From assembly GCF_014200435.1 (NCBI RefSeq), contig NZ_JACHBR010000001.1:6328001-6392000 (forward strand): a stretch of 64,000 nt of DNA. The letters are read 5' to 3'. Source of the stretch: Sphaerisporangium krabiense (lineage in GTDB: Bacteria > Actinomycetota > Actinomycetes > Streptosporangiales > Streptosporangiaceae). A model generated the notes under the pieces. The model was not told the DNA's origin, ran no database searches, and was given only the letters and a program-made list of their open reading frames with translations. The position numbers and the translations under genes are program-made. Shown in pieces: positions 16,335 to 24,169 of this stretch. Every line of letters begins with the position of its first letter. The stretch's first letter is position 1.

Positions 16335-17669
16335 TCAGCGGGGCGGGGACAGGACGGAGGCCGTGGCGCGGTGCGCCAGCAGCGACTCGCGGATCTCCCC
16401 CGCGCGGATCGCCGTGGTCGACAGCAGCGTGGAGGAGATGCCGTGCGTGTGCTCGGTGCCTCCCTGCAGGTAGACCCCCGCGGTGACCGGGGGAGTCACC
16501 GCCACGCGGTGGTCGCGCCCGACGCGCACGCCGTCCTCCTCGTCGCGCAGGCACAGCTTGGCGGCCTCGCCGAGCAGCGCGGAGATGTCGGGGGAGCGGT
16601 AGCCGGTGGCGTGGACCAGCACGTCGACGGTCAGCACCTCGCGCTCGCCGGTGGGCAGGAACTCGACGGTGACCTCCAGGCCCGCGCCGGTCTCCCGCAC
16701 CTCGCGGATGCGCGAGATGTTGAGCATGCGCAGCCGCTCGCGGCCCTGCACCTTCTCGCGGTAGCTGGTGGCGTACAGGGCCTCGATCAGCTCCATGTCG
16801 ACCACCGAGTAGTTGGTGCCGCGGTGGTAGTCGAACAGCGACCGCTTCACCTGGGGCGGGGAGTTGAAGTAGACGTCCACCGCCTCGGGGTCGAAGATGC
16901 GGTTGGCGAAGGGGCTGTCGTCGGCCGGGGTGTAGCCGTACTTGGCGAACACCGCGCACACCTCGGCGTCGCCGAACGTGCGGTGCAGGTATTCGACGGC
17001 CTCGGCCGCGCTCTGCCCGGCGCCGAGCACCAGCGCCCGCCGTACCGGGGCGCCGCCCGCGACCAGCGCGGCCACCCGGGGGACCAGCTCGCTGTTGTGG
17101 AAGACGCGGTCGGACAGCACGGTGCCCGGCGGCAGGTGCGGTTCCATGCCGACGGCCAGGCAGACGTTGCGGGCGCGGCGCACGACCGTGCGGCCGTCGC
17201 CGCCGCGGCCGACCACGTCGAACCAGGCGATCTCGCCGCCGGGCGAGGGCACCGGTTCGATCGCGAGCACCTCGCAGGAGTACTCGACGAGGTGGTCCAC
17301 CCGGGCGGCGGCCCACTCGAAGTAGTCGTGGAACTCGGCCCGCAGCGGGAACAGGGTCTTCTGGTTGAGGAAGTCGACGAGCCTGCCGCGTTCGCGCAGG
17401 TAGCACAGGAAGCTGTAGTCACTGGACGGGTCGCGCAGGGTGACCAGGTCCTTCAGGAACGAGACCTGCATCGTCGCGTCGTCGATGAGCATGCCGCGAT
17501 GCCAGCCGAAGCTCGGCTGCCTCTCCAGGAACCCTGCCCGCAGGCGGTCCGCCGCGCCGGCCTTCGCGTTGTGCTCGTCGAGTGCTATGGCCAGTGCCAG
17601 GTTGGACGGCCCGAATCCCACTCCGAGGATGTCGTAGACGACGTCCGGCCCGCTGGGCAGTGCGTTCAC
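16335..17669 (-). CDS. L-ornithine N5-monooxygenase (SidA/PvdA/CchB family)
   Basis: A 444-residue flavoprotein hydroxylase that makes N5-hydroxy-L-ornithine from ornithine, NADPH and O2, the first committed step to hydroxamate siderophores. The FAD motif is GVGFGPSNLAL (residues 17-27), the NADPH motif GAGQSAAEAVEYL lies near 216, and the ATGY motif (VLVHATGYRSP) near 365. Ornithine-enzyme hallmarks include MQVSFLKDLVTLRDPSS and NYSVVDMELIE. The GTG at 17669 has AGGAGG about 11 bases upstream. Transcribed leftward with the methyltransferase-SIP fusion from a promoter containing iron boxes, so iron-repressed expression is expected. Lysine as substrate is less likely given hydroxyornithine-type NRPS pockets nearby. 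Confidence 0.95.
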   Translation of the reverse strand: MNALPSGPDVVYDILGVGFGPSNLALAIALDEHNAKAGAADRLRAGFLERQPSFGWHRGMLIDDATMQVSFLKDLVTLRDPSSDYSFLCYLRERGRLVDFLNQKTLFPLRAEFHDYFEWAAARVDHLVEYSCEVLAIEPVPSPGGEIAWFDVVGRGGDGRTVVRRARNVCLAVGMEPHLPPGTVLSDRVFHNSELVPRVAALVAGGAPVRRALVLGAGQSAAEAVEYLHRTFGDAEVCAVFAKYGYTPADDSPFANRIFDPEAVDVYFNSPPQVKRSLFDYHRGTNYSVVDMELIEALYATSYREKVQGRERLRMLNISRIREVRETGAGLEVTVEFLPTGEREVLTVDVLVHATGYRSPDISALLGEAAKLCLRDEEDGVRVGRDHRVAVTPPVTAGVYLQGGTEHTHGISSTLLSTTAIRAGEIRESLLAHRATASVLSPPR

Positions 17670-17707
17670 CGCGGCATCTCCTCCTTTTTCGCCAGGGACA
17701 TGCTAGA

Positions 17708-17726
17708 TAAGGTTAGCCTTACCTTG
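17708..17726. promoter_or_regulatory. Iron box 1 (DmdR/IdeR-type)
   Basis: TAAGGTTAGCCTTACCTTG matches the actinobacterial iron-box consensus TTAGGTTAGGCTAACCTAA at 14 of 19 positions. It lies 39 bp upstream of the ornithine monooxygenase start, suggesting iron-dependent repression of the leftward operon. Confidence 0.8.
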
Positions 17727-17732
17727 CAATCA

Positions 17733-17751
17733 TGAGGTTAGGCTAACCTTC
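17733..17751. promoter_or_regulatory. Iron box 2 (DmdR/IdeR-type)
   Basis: TGAGGTTAGGCTAACCTTC contains the complete 15-bp palindromic core AGGTTAGGCTAACCT (16 of 19 positions overall). It sits 34 bp upstream of the formyltransferase start and about 25 bp centre-to-centre from box 1, so the divergent pair probably shares tight iron control. Confidence 0.9.
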
Positions 17752-17784
17752 TTTGTCGCCGTGGTCTCGAGAGGGGAACCATTT

Positions 17785-18732
17785 ATGCGGGTCGTCATGT
17801 TCGGGTACCAGACCTGGGGCCATCGCACGCTGCAGGCCCTGATCGAGTCCGGTCACGAGGTGACCCTCGTCGTCACCCACCCCAAGAGCGACCACGCCTA
17901 CGAGAAGATCTGGGACGACTCCGTCGCCGAGCTCGCCGCCAAGCACGGCGTGCCCGTCCTGCTGCGCCGCCGCCCCGGCGACGCCGAACTGCTCAAGGCC
18001 GTGCGGGACGCCGCGCCCGACATCATCGTCGCCAACAACTGGCGCACCTGGCTCCCGCCGGAGCTCTTCGACCTGCCGCCGCACGGCACGCTCAACGTCC
18101 ACGACTCGCTGCTGCCGGCGTACGCGGGCTTCTCGCCCATCATCTGGGCCCTCATCAACGGAGAGCAGGAGGTCGGCGTCACCGCGCACCGCATGAACGC
18201 CGGCCTGGACGCCGGGGACATCGTGCTCCAGCGCGCCGTGACGGTCCGGCCGCACGACACCGCGACCGACCTGTTCCACCGCACCGTCGACCTCATCGGC
18301 CCGGTCGTGCGCGAATCGCTCGACCTCATCGCCTCCGGCCGGGCCCGCTGGACGCCGCAGGACCGCGCCCGGGCGAGCTTCTTCCACAAGCGCTCCGTCG
18401 AGGACGGCCGCATCGACTGGACCTGGCCCGCCGAACGGCTGGAGCGCCTCGTCCGCGCCCAGTCCGACCCCTACCCCAACGCGTACACCTACCACGACGG
18501 CCGCCGGCTCCGCATCGTCGCCGCCGCCGTCTCCGAGGCCCGGTACGGCGGCACCCCCGGCCGCGTGTTCATCCGCGAGGGCGACGGCGTGGTGATCGTC
18601 GCGGGCGCCGACGCCCACACCGGCCGCCTGCCCGGCCTGCTCGTCCGGCGCGTGCGCACCGACGACGGCGCCGAGCACACCGCGGCCGACTACTTCACCA
18701 CCATGGGCGGCTACCTCACCGCCCACCCGTGA
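17785..18732 (+). CDS. N5-hydroxyornithine formyltransferase (CchA-type)
   Basis: A 315-residue member of the methionyl-tRNA formyltransferase fold. The catalytic set is visible: Asn104 and His106 in LNVHDSLLPAYAGFSP and Asp142 in AGLDAGDIV. The C-terminal ~100 residues form the OB-like domain. In coelichelin-type clusters this family transfers a formyl group from 10-formyl-tetrahydrofolate to N5-hydroxyornithine, giving the hydroxamate building block. The divergent ornithine monooxygenase and iron box 2 support that role over housekeeping Met-tRNA formylation. The ATG at 17785 has GAGAGGGG about 8 bases upstream; an in-frame GTG at 17761 is less likely. Its 3' end overlaps anmK by 17 bases. 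Confidence 0.92.
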   Translation: MRVVMFGYQTWGHRTLQALIESGHEVTLVVTHPKSDHAYEKIWDDSVAELAAKHGVPVLLRRRPGDAELLKAVRDAAPDIIVANNWRTWLPPELFDLPPHGTLNVHDSLLPAYAGFSPIIWALINGEQEVGVTAHRMNAGLDAGDIVLQRAVTVRPHDTATDLFHRTVDLIGPVVRESLDLIASGRARWTPQDRARASFFHKRSVEDGRIDWTWPAERLERLVRAQSDPYPNAYTYHDGRRLRIVAAAVSEARYGGTPGRVFIREGDGVVIVAGADAHTGRLPGLLVRRVRTDDGAEHTAADYFTTMGGYLTAHP

Positions 18733-19951
18733 AACGGTCCGCGCGGCGGCGGTCGTCCTCCTCGCCGCGTGCGGGGACCTCGCCGGTCAGTGTCAGGGCC
18801 CGGGGAGGCTCCCGAAGCGGGGCCGGCAGGACGAGCGGTCCCGAACCCGGGGTGAGGCTGCCGAGGACGCGCGGGCCGCGCGCTCCGGTGCCGGAGGGCA
18901 CGGTTCCCGGCAGGCCATGGGCGGTGTGCCAGCCGATGAGGGCGAAGGCGATGGCCTCCTTGGCGTCGGCCGGCGCGCCGTAGTCGTCGGAGAAGGCGAC
19001 GGTCACCCCCGCGCACGCGCGGCGCAGGCCGTCCATCAGCACGGGGTTGTGGCAGCCGCCACCGGAGACGACGAGCAGGCCGGCGCCGGCCGCCCTCACC
19101 GCGCGGGCGACGGTGCGCACGGTGAGCTCGGTGAGGGTCGCCACGAGGTCGGCGTCGGCGGGCCGCGTGCCCGCCTTCGCCATCGCCTCCTCGACGTAGG
19201 CGGCGTGGAAGAGTTCCTTGCCGGTGCTCTTGGGGGCGGGCAGCCGATAGAACGGGTCGTCGAGCAGGACCGCGAGGAGGCGTTCGTCGACCGTCCCGGA
19301 GGCGGCGATGCGCCCGTCCCGGTCGAACCCGCACGCGTTCAGCCCCCGGCCCGCGATGACGGCGTCGATGAGGGCGTTGCCCGGTCCGATGTCGTAGGCG
19401 AGCGGATCGTCCGGGCCGCGCACCAGCGTCATGTTCGCGATGCCCCCCACGTTGAGCACGGCGGCGGTCCCCGGGTACCCGGCGAGCAGCAGGACGTCGA
19501 GCAGGCAGACCAGCGGGGCGCCGTGCCCGCCGGCCGTGATGTCGCGCACGCGCACATCCGACAGCACGGGCGTCCCCGTGCGCTCGGCGATCCAGGCGGG
19601 GGCGCCGATCTGCAACGTGCCCCGGGCACGCGGGCCCTCGACCCAGTGGAAGACGGTCTGACCGTGCGAGACGATCAGATCCACCGGCCCGGCCCGCTCG
19701 ATCGCCGTGCCGGCGGCCTCGGCGAAGCTCTGCCCGATCAGCGTGTCCAGCTCGCACACCTCGGCCAGCGTGACCGCCGCCGGCGGAAGCGCCCTGACCA
19801 GCCGCGCGCGCAGCTCGGACGGGTAGGGGAGGACCGCCGTGTACTCGACCACCCCGGCCAGCGTGCCCCCGGCGTAGTCCGGGTCGAAGTCGACCAGGCC
19901 CACGTCGATGCCGTCATGGGAGGTGCCGGAAATCATGCCGAGGACTCTCAT
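18716..19951 (-). CDS. anmK: Anhydro-N-acetylmuramic acid kinase
   Basis: A 411-residue sugar kinase of the hexokinase/actin-like fold that converts 1,6-anhydro-MurNAc to MurNAc-6-phosphate during peptidoglycan recycling. Diagnostic segments are MISGTSHDGIDVGLVDF at the start, VSHGQTVFHW, LNVGGIANMTL, DIGPGNALID and VVSGGGCHNPVLM. The last ~30 residues (GEEDDRRRADRFTGGR) are a charged extension beyond the fold. It converges on the formyltransferase with a 17-bp overlap of 3' ends. Probably a resident housekeeping gene caught within the siderophore locus; nothing suggests iron control. Confidence 0.93.
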   Translation of the reverse strand: MRVLGMISGTSHDGIDVGLVDFDPDYAGGTLAGVVEYTAVLPYPSELRARLVRALPPAAVTLAEVCELDTLIGQSFAEAAGTAIERAGPVDLIVSHGQTVFHWVEGPRARGTLQIGAPAWIAERTGTPVLSDVRVRDITAGGHGAPLVCLLDVLLLAGYPGTAAVLNVGGIANMTLVRGPDDPLAYDIGPGNALIDAVIAGRGLNACGFDRDGRIAASGTVDERLLAVLLDDPFYRLPAPKSTGKELFHAAYVEEAMAKAGTRPADADLVATLTELTVRTVARAVRAAGAGLLVVSGGGCHNPVLMDGLRRACAGVTVAFSDDYGAPADAKEAIAFALIGWHTAHGLPGTVPSGTGARGPRVLGSLTPGSGPLVLPAPLREPPRALTLTGEVPARGEEDDRRRADRFTGGR

Positions 19952-20171
19952 GCCCGCTCCCCGAGTACGCCCACAGGCAGCCTACCGCCGCCACGCCTCC
20001 CGGCTCGGTGCGGCCGTCCGGCGGCCGGGAATGCCGATAACGACGGTTCCTGGTACCGTCGGTGTCGGAAGGTGCAGCGCTCGCTCGTTCGCGAGCACGT
20101 CGGGACATCCGGCTGGCACGGCAGCCTGAGCACAGGCTGTCTCGATCTCTCAGTGGAGAGTGTGTCCTGCC
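19952..20171. other. Divergent intergenic region between anmK and the reductase gene
   Basis: This 220-base gap holds the promoters of anmK and of the NmrA-like gene. One small hairpin, GCTCGC (20079-20084) with GCGAGC (20091-20096), is visible. No iron box or other recognisable operator was found. Confidence 0.4.
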
Positions 20172-21020
20172 ATGTCCACAGACATGATTCTGATCACCGG
20201 AGGCCGCGGCGCCGTCGCCGCCGAGCTGCTCGCCCTGCTGCTTCAGGCCGGTCGCCCGGTACGCGTGGCCTCCAGGAACCCCGCAGGGGTGAAGGCGCCC
20301 GACGGCGTCACGGCCGTCACCTGCGACCTCGCCGACCCCGCGACCTTCCCGGCCGCCCTCTCCGGCGTCACCGAGGTCTTCCTGTACGCCGAGGCCTCGC
20401 ACATCGCCGAGTTCGCCGGCGCCGCCGTCACGGCCGGCGTCGAACACGTCGTCCTGCTGTCCTCCGCCGCCGTGCTGAATCCCGGCGCGGACGGCGACCC
20501 GCTGGCCAGGTCCCATCTCGACGTCGAGAACGCGCTGCTCGCCTCGCCTCTCACCACCACGCTGCTGCGCCCCGGCTCCTTCGCCGGGAACGCGAGCGCC
20601 TGGGTCTGGCCCATCACGGCCGGGCGCCCGGTGCGGCTGCCCTACCCGGGCTCGCACACCGACCCCATCCACGAACGGGACATCGCCGACGTGGCCTTCA
20701 CCGTGCTCACCGACCCACGCCACCAGGGCCGTCACCTGCACCTGACCGGCCCGGAGAGCCTCACGTTCCGCGAACAGCTCGCACGACTGGCGGAGGTCAC
20801 CGGCCGGCCGATCGCCGTGGAGCACGTCACCCGGGAGGAATGGAAGAGGGATATGGCCGACTACATCCCCGGTCGTTACGCGGACGCCCTGCTCGACCAC
20901 TGGCAGGCCAATGACGGCCGTCCGGTGCCCCTCACCGGCACCGTCGAGCAGGTCACCGGGCACGCTCCGCGGACCTTCGCCACCTGGGCCCGCGACCACG
21001 CCGCGACCTTCACCGGGTAG
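20172..21020 (+). CDS. NmrA-like NAD(P)-binding protein (atypical SDR)
   Basis: A 282-residue Rossmann protein. The nucleotide motif is MILITGGRGAVAAELLALL at the N-terminus, followed by VRVASRNP, HVVLLSSAAVLNPG and LLRPGSFAGNAS, and a C-terminal GPESLTFREQLARLAEVTGRPI. This is the NmrA/atypical SDR pattern, where the catalytic Tyr-Lys pair is usually absent; members act as redox sensors or reductases on unidentified substrates. ATG at 20172 with GGAGAG 8-12 bases upstream. It lies between anmK and the iron-siderophore importer but has no iron box, so a link with siderophore metabolism is unproven. Confidence 0.8.
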   Translation: MSTDMILITGGRGAVAAELLALLLQAGRPVRVASRNPAGVKAPDGVTAVTCDLADPATFPAALSGVTEVFLYAEASHIAEFAGAAVTAGVEHVVLLSSAAVLNPGADGDPLARSHLDVENALLASPLTTTLLRPGSFAGNASAWVWPITAGRPVRLPYPGSHTDPIHERDIADVAFTVLTDPRHQGRHLHLTGPESLTFREQLARLAEVTGRPIAVEHVTREEWKRDMADYIPGRYADALLDHWQANDGRPVPLTGTVEQVTGHAPRTFATWARDHAATFTG

Positions 21021-21042
21021 CCGCGGACGCGGGACGTCCGGA

Positions 21043-21070
21043 CCGGGCACGTCCGCGCCGGCGTGCCCGG
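21043..21070. terminator. Hairpin between convergent genes
   Basis: CCGGGCACG (21043-21051) pairs perfectly with CGTGCCCGG (21062-21070) across a 10-base loop between the reductase stop and the stop of the ABC importer ATPase. Probably a bidirectional terminator. Confidence 0.6.
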
Positions 21071-21091
21071 GACCCGGCCGGGACCGAGGGC

Positions 21092-21886
21092 CTAGGCGTC
21101 GTGGTGGCGGCCCTTCGGGATCACCAGGGGAGTGGCGCTGATCGGGTCGGTGGTGACCTCGCAGCGCAGGCCGAAGATGTCCTCGACCGTGGACGCGGTG
21201 ACGACGTCGCCGGGCGTGCCCTCGGTGACGATCCTGCCGGACTTCATGGCGATCATGTGGTCGGCGTACCGGCAGGCCTGGTTGAGGTCGTGCAGCACCA
21301 TGACGATGGTCCGGCCCTCGCGCCGGTTCAGGTCGGTGATGAGGTCCAGCACGTCGATCTGGTGCGCCAGGTCCAGGTACGTCGTCGGCTCGTCGAGCAG
21401 CAGCACCTGGGTGCCCTGCGCCACCGCCATGGCGATCCAGGCGCGCTGCCGCTGGCCGCCCGACAGTTCGTCCACCGGGCGGTGGGCCAGCGCCGTCAGC
21501 CCGGTGGCGGCGAGCGCGCCGTGCACGGCCTGCTCGTCGGCCGCCGACCACTGCCGCCACCACGTCTGGTACGGCGACCGGCCCCGGCCGACCAGGTCGA
21601 TGACGGTCAGCCCCTCGGGCGCGACCGGCGTCTGCGGCAGGATGCCGAGGCGCTGGGCCAGCTCGCGGGTCGGGATCGACCGCAACGCCCGGCCGTCCAG
21701 CCGCACCGCGCCCTCCAGGGGCGCGAGCAGCCGGGCCAGCGCCCGCAGCAGCGTCGACTTGCCGCAGGCGTTGGCGCCCACGATGGCCGTGATGCGCCCC
21801 GGCGGGATCGCCACGTCCAGGCCGTCGACCACCATGCGGTCGCCGTACGCCAGGCGCAGGCCGCTCGCCCGCAGGTCCGGATCCAT
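21092..21886 (-). CDS. Iron-siderophore ABC importer ATP-binding protein (FecE/FepC type)
   Basis: A 264-residue ATPase. Walker A is GANACGKST (residues 39-47), Q-loop GILPQTPVAP, signature LSGGQRQRAWIAMAVAQ, Walker B VLLLDEPTTYLD and H-loop VLHDLNQACRYAD; the DLNQACRYADH motif is typical of the ferric-siderophore/B12 subgroup. It energises the two FecCD permeases encoded immediately upstream. The ATG at 21886 has GGAGG 8 bases upstream, overlapping the TGA of the permease gene. Last gene of the leftward importer operon starting near 24007, which has an iron box in its promoter. Probably imports the ferric form of the siderophore made here. Confidence 0.95.
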   Translation of the reverse strand: MDPDLRASGLRLAYGDRMVVDGLDVAIPPGRITAIVGANACGKSTLLRALARLLAPLEGAVRLDGRALRSIPTRELAQRLGILPQTPVAPEGLTVIDLVGRGRSPYQTWWRQWSAADEQAVHGALAATGLTALAHRPVDELSGGQRQRAWIAMAVAQGTQVLLLDEPTTYLDLAHQIDVLDLITDLNRREGRTIVMVLHDLNQACRYADHMIAMKSGRIVTEGTPGDVVTASTVEDIFGLRCEVTTDPISATPLVIPKGRHHDA

Positions 21887-21889
21887 GGT

Positions 21890-22978
21890 TCAGCCTCCTG
21901 ACCCCGCGCGGTTGACGCGGATGAGCAGCCAGAGCAGGACGGGCGCCCCGAGGACGCCGGTGACGACGCCGACGGGAAGCTCGGTGCCGGGGATGAGCAT
22001 GCGGGCGGCGAGGTCGCCGCCGAGCACCACCAGGGCGCCGGTCAGCGCCGAGGCGACCGGGGGAGGGTGGGCGGCCCCGGCCAGCCGCTGGGCGATCTGC
22101 GGCGCGGCCAGCGCCACGAACGCGATCGGCCCCGCCGCGGCGGTCGCGAACGCCACCAGCCCCACGCCGGTCAGCATCAGGCCGAGCCGCACGGCCTGGA
22201 CGCGGGTGCCGAGCGCGGCGGCCACGTCGTCGCCGAGCTGCAGGGTGCGCAGCAGACGGCCGAGGACCAGCGTCGCGGGCACCAGCACGGCGACGGCGAC
22301 GGCCAGCGGGACCGCGTCCTCGAACGAACGGCCGTTGAGGTTGCCCACCAGCCAGCCGAGCGCCGCCTGCGCCTGGAACCGCCCGCCCCGCGCCACCAGG
22401 AAGTCGGTGGCGCTGGTGCAGATCCACGACAGGCCGATGCCGACGAGGATGATGCGGTAGCCGGTCGTGCCGCGCCGCCAGGCCAGCAGGTAGACGAGCA
22501 GCGCGGTGGCGAGCGCGCCGGTCAGGCCGAGCGCCTGCACGCCGACGCCGGCGTCCCAGCCGAGCACGATGCCCGCGACCACGGCCGTCCCCGCGCCCTC
22601 GGTCAGGCCGATCATGTCGGGGGAGGCCAGCGGGTTGCGGGTCATCGTCTGGAACAGGGCGCCCGACACGGCGAAGGCGACGCCCGCGAGCAGCCCGACC
22701 AGGGCGCGCGGCAGCCGCAGCTCCCTGACGACCAGCAGCGTCCCGGGGTCGCCCTGGCCCACCAGGGCCTTCATCACGGCGGTCAGCCCGATGGGGACGT
22801 CGCCCATCGAGACGCCCCAGCAGAACACCAGGAACGTCGCGGCCAGCAGCGCCGCGCACACCGCGACGAGGCGGGGGCGCAGGACGCCGGAGACGGGCGG
22901 GACGGTGAGACGGAAGTGCCGGCGCATGGGGACGGCCGCCGTGTCGCCGGGCCGGGTCCCGCCGGAGGTGCGGACCAC
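21890..22978 (-). CDS. FecCD-type iron-siderophore permease, subunit 2 (FepG-like)
   Basis: A 362-residue polytopic membrane protein of the FecCD/BtuC family with about nine or ten helices. Recognisable family segments include GDVPIGLTAVMKAL (early), SGALFQTMTRNPLASPDMIGLTEGAG, GNLNGRSFEDAVPL and ALAAPQIAQRLAGA, which is near the coupling region contacting the ATPase. It pairs with the permease encoded upstream to form the inner-membrane channel. GTG start at 22978 has GGAGG 9 bases upstream, only 3 bases after the previous stop. Its N-terminal ~30 residues (SGGTRPGDTAAVPMRRHFR) are polar and cytoplasmic. Confidence 0.94.
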   Translation of the reverse strand: MVRTSGGTRPGDTAAVPMRRHFRLTVPPVSGVLRPRLVAVCAALLAATFLVFCWGVSMGDVPIGLTAVMKALVGQGDPGTLLVVRELRLPRALVGLLAGVAFAVSGALFQTMTRNPLASPDMIGLTEGAGTAVVAGIVLGWDAGVGVQALGLTGALATALLVYLLAWRRGTTGYRIILVGIGLSWICTSATDFLVARGGRFQAQAALGWLVGNLNGRSFEDAVPLAVAVAVLVPATLVLGRLLRTLQLGDDVAAALGTRVQAVRLGLMLTGVGLVAFATAAAGPIAFVALAAPQIAQRLAGAAHPPPVASALTGALVVLGGDLAARMLIPGTELPVGVVTGVLGAPVLLWLLIRVNRAGSGG

Positions 22979-22981
22979 GGC

Positions 22982-24007
22982 TCAGACCTCCGCGAGCTTG
23001 CGGCGGCGGACCATGGCGATGAAGAACGGCCCGCCGAGGAACGCGATGAGCACCCCGGCCTGGATCTCCACCGGGCGCGCGACCATGCGCCCGGTGATGT
23101 CCGCGGCCAGCAGCAGGCAGGGGGCGAGCATCGCCGACAGCGGGAGCAGCCAGCGGTGGTCCGGCCCTATCCCGGCACGTTCCGCGAGCGCGCGGGCGGC
23201 GTGCGGGATGACCAGGCCGAGGAAGACCACCGGGCCGATGACCGACACCGTGGCGCCGGTCAGCAGCGTGACCGCGGCCACGCCCTGGAGGCGGATCAGC
23301 CCGAGGCGGCGGCCCAGCGAGGCGGCCACGTCGTCCCCGAGCGCGAGGCTGTTCAGCGCGGGCGCGCACGCCATGGCCAGCAGCGCGCCCGCGGCCACGA
23401 ACGGCAGCACCCGCAGCACCGTCTCGCCTCCCTGGTCGGCGAGCGACCCCGCCGACCAGAAGCGGTAGCGGTTCAGCGCCTCGGGGGCGGTCAGGACGAT
23501 GGCGCTGGTCAGCGAGGTGAGCAGCGACGTCATCGCGATGCCCGCGAGCGCCAGCTTGACCGGCGTCAGCCCCGAGCGTCCCATCCTGCCGAGCAGGAAC
23601 ACCACGACGCCCGCGGCGAAGGCGCCGGCGAAGGCGAACCAGATGTACCCGAGCAGCGATCCGAGGCCGAGCACGGCGACCGAGAACACGATCGCGAACG
23701 CGGCGCCTGCGCTGACGCCGAGCACGCCGGGGTCGGCGAGCGGGTTGCGGGTGAGGGCCTGCATGAGCGCGCCCGCCAGGCCGAGTGCCGCGCCGGCGGT
23801 CACCCCGAGCGCCGTGCGCGGCACGCGGACCGTCCAGACGACGTTGTCGACGAGACGGCTGTCGGGGTGTCCGGCGAGGGCGCGCAGCACCTGGTCCAGG
23901 GGGATCCCCCGCGCGCCGAGCGCGATGGACAGCAGGCACAGGACGAGCAGGACGGCACCGAGCAGCACCAGGAGGAACGCGGGCCGTAGCCCTTGGGCGC
24001 GGGTCAC
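22982..24007 (-). CDS. FecCD-type iron-siderophore permease, subunit 1 (FepD-like)
   Basis: A 341-residue membrane permease of the FecCD family. Typical segments are GALMQALTRNPLADPGVLGVSAGAAF, SAGSLADQGGETVLRVLPF and LVIPHAARALAERAGIGPDHRWLLPLSA, including the conserved Arg/His-rich coupling loop. GTG start at 24007 with GGAGAC about 8 bases upstream. First gene of the importer operon; an iron box at 24088-24106 lies 81 bp upstream in the region shared with the divergent NRPS gene, so uptake and synthesis should be derepressed together. The matching substrate-binding lipoprotein is not adjacent but is encoded at 51.7-52.8 kb. Confidence 0.94.
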   Translation of the reverse strand: MTRAQGLRPAFLLVLLGAVLLVLCLLSIALGARGIPLDQVLRALAGHPDSRLVDNVVWTVRVPRTALGVTAGAALGLAGALMQALTRNPLADPGVLGVSAGAAFAIVFSVAVLGLGSLLGYIWFAFAGAFAAGVVVFLLGRMGRSGLTPVKLALAGIAMTSLLTSLTSAIVLTAPEALNRYRFWSAGSLADQGGETVLRVLPFVAAGALLAMACAPALNSLALGDDVAASLGRRLGLIRLQGVAAVTLLTGATVSVIGPVVFLGLVIPHAARALAERAGIGPDHRWLLPLSAMLAPCLLLAADITGRMVARPVEIQAGVLIAFLGGPFFIAMVRRRKLAEV

Positions 24008-24087
24008 CGCGATGTCTCCACTGTGACTTCCTTAAGCGGGGCATACCTGATCTCCGCTCGGAAAACCATGCGCCCCAGGGATGTGAC

Positions 24088-24106
24088 TTAGGTAAACCTT
24101 ACCTTA
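24088..24106. promoter_or_regulatory. Iron box 3 between importer and NRPS genes
   Basis: TTAGGTAAACCTTACCTTA matches the iron-box consensus at 14 of 19 positions and lies in the 162-bp divergent promoter region of the siderophore importer and the NRPS, 64 bp upstream of the likely NRPS start. It presumably represses both under iron sufficiency. Confidence 0.8.
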
Positions 24107-24169
24107 GTATGTGGCCGGTCACGGCTAGATCTCGGCCTTGATTCGTGGAGTTTGGAGGCTTTGTCACCT

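Noticed and set aside
24088-24106. A Zur or generic palindromic site in place of an iron box
   Set aside because: The TTAGGTAA...TTACCTTA pattern and siderophore genes on both sides fit the DmdR/IdeR iron-box consensus better.
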